A program made the position numbers and the translations under genes. Below are positions 32,486-35,000 of a DNA stretch of 35,000 bases, one piece after another. Below the pieces are notes generated by a model, which ran no database searches, was not told the origin of the DNA, and was given only the letters and a program-made list of their open reading frames with translations. Source of the stretch: Chromera velia. Lineage: Eukaryota > Sar > Chromeraceae. The DNA lies in contig JAHBMJ010000333.1 in assembly GCA_018398765.1 (NCBI GenBank), positions 80,001-115,000 on the forward strand, given 5' to 3'. The number at the start of each line of letters is the position of its first letter. Position 1 is the stretch's first letter.

Positions 32486-32897
32486 ATATACCAACCGCAA
32501 CTCAATTGGGCACAATTACGATTGTGATTGCAAATGTGAAAAATATTTTTATCGCGTAAACAGTCTTTTAAGACTTGCGATATATTTCTGATAATATTTG
32601 TAAAGTGTGTACAAATTTTCAAGTCCGTACGCACCACCGATTACGTTTGCGAAAAATATGAAAATTCAAAGTCATGATTCGTTTTCCGGGGCCGCCCGAC
32701 TTTGAATTTTCATATTTTTTGCAAACGTAATCGGTTACGCGTACAAACTTGAAAATTTGTACAGACTTTATAAATATTATCAGAAACATGTTACAAGTCT
32801 AAAAAAACTGTTTCCGCAATAAAAATATTTTTTATATTTGCAATCGCAATCGTAATTGGCTGTATGGATTTGCTAAATTGAGTTGCGCTTGGTATAT
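32486..32897. mobile_element. 412-bp near-perfect palindrome, probable foldback MITE
   Basis: Arms of about 190-200 bp (32486-32673 and 32698-32897) around a 24-bp GC-rich spacer. Outer ends read ATATACCAA...TTGGTATAT. If the element proper is TACC...GGTA, it is flanked by TA on both sides, the duplication used by Tc1/mariner-type elements. Shared words between the arms include ACGTTTGC and CAAATTTTCAAGT. No coding capacity. Confidence 0.8.
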
Positions 32898-32983
32898 AGC
32901 TAGCTAGCTATCAAGCTAACCTGTAAATCTGGTTGAATTTTATATAGTAACATTGCAGTTAAAGAAATTGACTTATCGATCAT

Positions 32984-33324
32984 CTAGGTGTCGGTCGGCG
33001 TAGATGGGCTAATTAAAAACAGAAAAAAAAAGAAAAAAACTAAGCGATCATGCAGAGGAAATCTTTTTTTATGTAAGCCGACCTCCGGCAGTGGACCGCG
33101 AGCAAAACCCGGAACACATGGCATCAATACTATGCTATGCTTCTTTTCTTTTTTACCTTTTCCCCTTAAACAACAGTTAACAACACTTGTGCAACACATG
33201 AACAACACTTGCCAGTGTGCAACAACAACAGTTGCCTGACTAAAAAATTAAGAAAGAAAAAAAAGAAAAAAAGTAAAGGACTAATTGTAGGGAATCTTTT
33301 TTTTTTTCTTTAGCCGACGCCTAG
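32984..33324. mobile_element. CTAG-ended MITE (341 bp), relative of 21131-21819
   Basis: Left end CTAGGTGTCGGTCGGCG; right end in reverse complement CTAGGCGTCGGCTAAAG. Flanking 8-mers TCGATCAT and CCGATCAT match at 7 of 8. The interior CAACACTTGTGCAACACATG block and A-tract arrangement resemble the 689-bp element at 21131. Confidence 0.8.
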
Positions 33325-33417
33325 CCGATCATATGTATGTTAATAACAATGTTATTAATAATTTTAACTGTTTGCGACTAGGTTTGCGATTACCATGCAG
33401 ATGCGTCCTCATTCCAT
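33325..33417. other. Short gap before the downstream gene
   Basis: 93 bp between the MITE and the stop codon of the minus-strand gene, probably its 3' untranslated region. Confidence 0.4.
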
Positions 33418-35000
33418 TCAACGATGAGAATATTCTTTCGTTTCCCCTGCCATCACTGCCCGAAGTCTCTGTTCAACAGAGCGAAGACGGGCGAGGAACT
33501 CAAAATCCTCCTCCGTTGCCCTTCGATCCCGCCTGCTTCCTCCTCCCAACTCTGTAACAGCAGCAGCAGCAGCAGCAGAGTCCCTCGAGACGACTGGCCT
33601 GCTTGCCTCACTTTGGGCAACCGCCAGACCTCCGAACGAGGGAAGGGGTGCGACACCCCTCGCATTCACTCTGTGCGGGGAAGAATGAAAATCAACGCCC
33701 ATCTGTCCGACAGAAGGGACCTGAACAGGCACACGAGCCATAACCCCGACTCTTTCCACGACGCCCTCTTGCTCGAACATCTTTCTATGAGGGGCTGTCA
33801 GTCGACGCTCGGTTGAAGAGACCTGCCCAAAAACATCACCCCTGTCTCTTGCCTCTGCAGAAAAGGGAACGTCAGGGAGAGCCCCCAGATCAGGAGGAGC
33901 GACACCGACTTCCCGGAGACCCTCACCCACCCTCACACCAAGAGACAAGTTCGGCTCTCGAAGGGAAGGAAACTTGCCTGTAAGTCCATCGGGAGCAGAA
34001 GATGCAGACTGAGGAGGGGGAAGACCATCTCCTTTCCTGCAGGAGGAGATGACTGCCCCGTTACGCCCTCCGTCCTCTGCTGAGTCTACGATCTTTCCGG
34101 GACACCCTTCTCCTTTCTCCTTCCTTCCTACTGAAAGGGAGAAGGAGAAGGCAGGGGAGGATCCCGCACTTCTCTCTGCTCCTTTCTCCATCCCTTCTTC
34201 TCGAGCACATCTGCCCTCCCTGTCACTCTCTGACCGTCTCGGCCTGCTACCCGCATTCAGAGACAACGGCACAGGCAGGGGGGCCTGTTTGTGGGTTCCT
34301 GCGAGGGGGTTGTCTCCAGACCGTGCAGGGGGATGAACAGGCTTCCCCCTTTCTCTTTCTCTTTCTGTACAGGGGGGAAGGGCTGCAAGGGATGAGGGCA
34401 AGGGAGAAACGGGACCTTTTCTTGTATCGTCTTCCCAAGTGTTTTCGTTCAAGCGGGGGGGCTCTGTAAAGGGGTCTGTGGGGGTCTCGGGGGGAGTCTT
34501 GTCTGTGTCTGATTGCGCAAGGGAGAGAGACGGACGAGGCTGCCGGGGCCTCGGGCCTTCTCCGTCACTGCCGGGGCCCTTTTGGACCTGCCTTGCATCC
34601 CTTGAGCGGGAGTCGGAGTCCCTTGTTAGAGGGTGAAAGCTTTCTGTGTGGACGGCAGGGGCCACAATTGCACCCAGAGATGGAGGCTGTGGCTGGGGGC
34701 AAGGGACATCTCCTAATGACTTCAGGCTCAAAGGTTCGCGTTTCTCCCTCCCCCACAACGAAGAATGATCCACTCTCTTCTCTCTCTTCTTCTCCTGGCT
34801 GTCAAGATCTGGAGCTACTGCTCTATCGTTTGGAACCTCAGAAGGAGGGTGCACGTGGAGCCTTGGTGGCTGTGCTTGTTCGGAAGGGAGGGTGTCCTCA
34901 TTTGTTCGGGAAGGGAGGGCAATGTGGACAGGATCCTCCTCTTCCTTTCCCTCTTCCACCCCACGCTCTCTTTCTCTCTCGCCGTCCCCCCCCGTTAGGG
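33418..35000 (-). CDS. 3' part of a large disordered protein gene, runs off the window
   Basis: An open frame of over 520 codons ending in TGA at 33418-33420. It stays open to the right edge without an ATG, so the 5' part lies outside. Codon use and GC content are high, unlike the flanking AT-rich repeats, and no stop occurs in 1.58 kb, which supports coding. The protein is rich in Pro, Ser, Arg and Glu and mostly low complexity. It has an alanine run (AAAAAA near the C-terminus) and one likely helix at the end (ATEEDFEFLARLRSVEQRLR). No catalytic domain is seen. A scaffold or regulatory tail is a guess only. Confidence 0.6.
   Translation of the reverse strand, partial: LTGGDGERERERGVEEGKEEEDPVHIALPSRTNEDTLPSEQAQPPRLHVHPPSEVPNDRAVAPDLDSQEKKREKRVDHSSLWGREKREPLSLKSLGDVPCPQPQPPSLGAIVAPAVHTESFHPLTRDSDSRSRDARQVQKGPGSDGEGPRPRQPRPSLSLAQSDTDKTPPETPTDPFTEPPRLNENTWEDDTRKGPVSPLPSSLAALPPCTERERERGKPVHPPARSGDNPLAGTHKQAPLPVPLSLNAGSRPRRSESDREGRCAREEGMEKGAERSAGSSPAFSFSLSVGRKEKGEGCPGKIVDSAEDGGRNGAVISSCRKGDGLPPPQSASSAPDGLTGKFPSLREPNLSLGVRVGEGLREVGVAPPDLGALPDVPFSAEARDRGDVFGQVSSTERRLTAPHRKMFEQEGVVERVGVMARVPVQVPSVGQMGVDFHSSPHRVNARGVAPLPSFGGLAVAQSEASRPVVSRDSAAAAAAVTELGGGSRRDRRATEEDFEFLARLRSVEQRLRAVMAGETKEYSHR

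Overview
This looks like nuclear DNA from a repeat-rich, intron-rich protist. Three multi-exon genes use GT-AG introns and standard stop codons, and long tracts of simple repeats, tandem repeats and decayed transposons lie between them. The protein content (a Tul1-type Golgi/endosomal RING ligase and a protist-type SGNH hydrolase with a Cys-rich insert) together with the expanded repeats suggests a photosynthetic alveolate, perhaps a chromerid alga such as Chromera. That assignment is inference, about even odds, and was not checked by any search.

Layout. 1-11117 is gene-poor. It holds a 0.55 kb direct repeat pair (851-1400, 1720-2269), a small MITE (3612-3833), and a tandem array with a ~2.06 kb period (3843-9662). 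One array junction was split by a 1.22 kb terminal-inverted-repeat transposon (4236-5456, GAAT target duplication). 11118-16369 (minus) is an eight-exon gene for a 747-residue multi-membrane RING-H2 E3 ligase. 16370-17112 is a divergent promoter region with a 75-bp direct repeat. 17113-20030 (plus) is a six-exon SGNH/GDSL-type hydrolase gene. 20285-21819 holds two back-to-back transposons with CTAG-type ends. 21886-29007 is a further inverted-repeat element whose right end was split by a complete but dead Ty3/Gypsy chromovirus (22729-28978, GTTAC target duplication, coding strand minus). 29844-31973 (plus) is a gene for a small secreted protein of unknown function. 32259-33324 carries three more MITE-like elements. 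33418-35000 (minus) is the 3' part of a gene for a long disordered protein that runs off the window.

Two themes tie the repeats together. First, five elements share CTAG termini and 8-bp target duplications that each match at 7 of 8 positions, so one poorly known transposon family seems to have shaped this locus. Second, repeat copies differ almost only by transitions (27 transitions to 2 transversions between the two LTRs), including paired CA/TG differences expected when methylated CpGs deaminate on opposite strands. That points to cytosine methylation, or a similar deamination process, acting on transposons here. I see no operon-like, CRISPR-like or obviously new defence system; the novelty is in the transposons, the mutation pattern and the splice-site usage.
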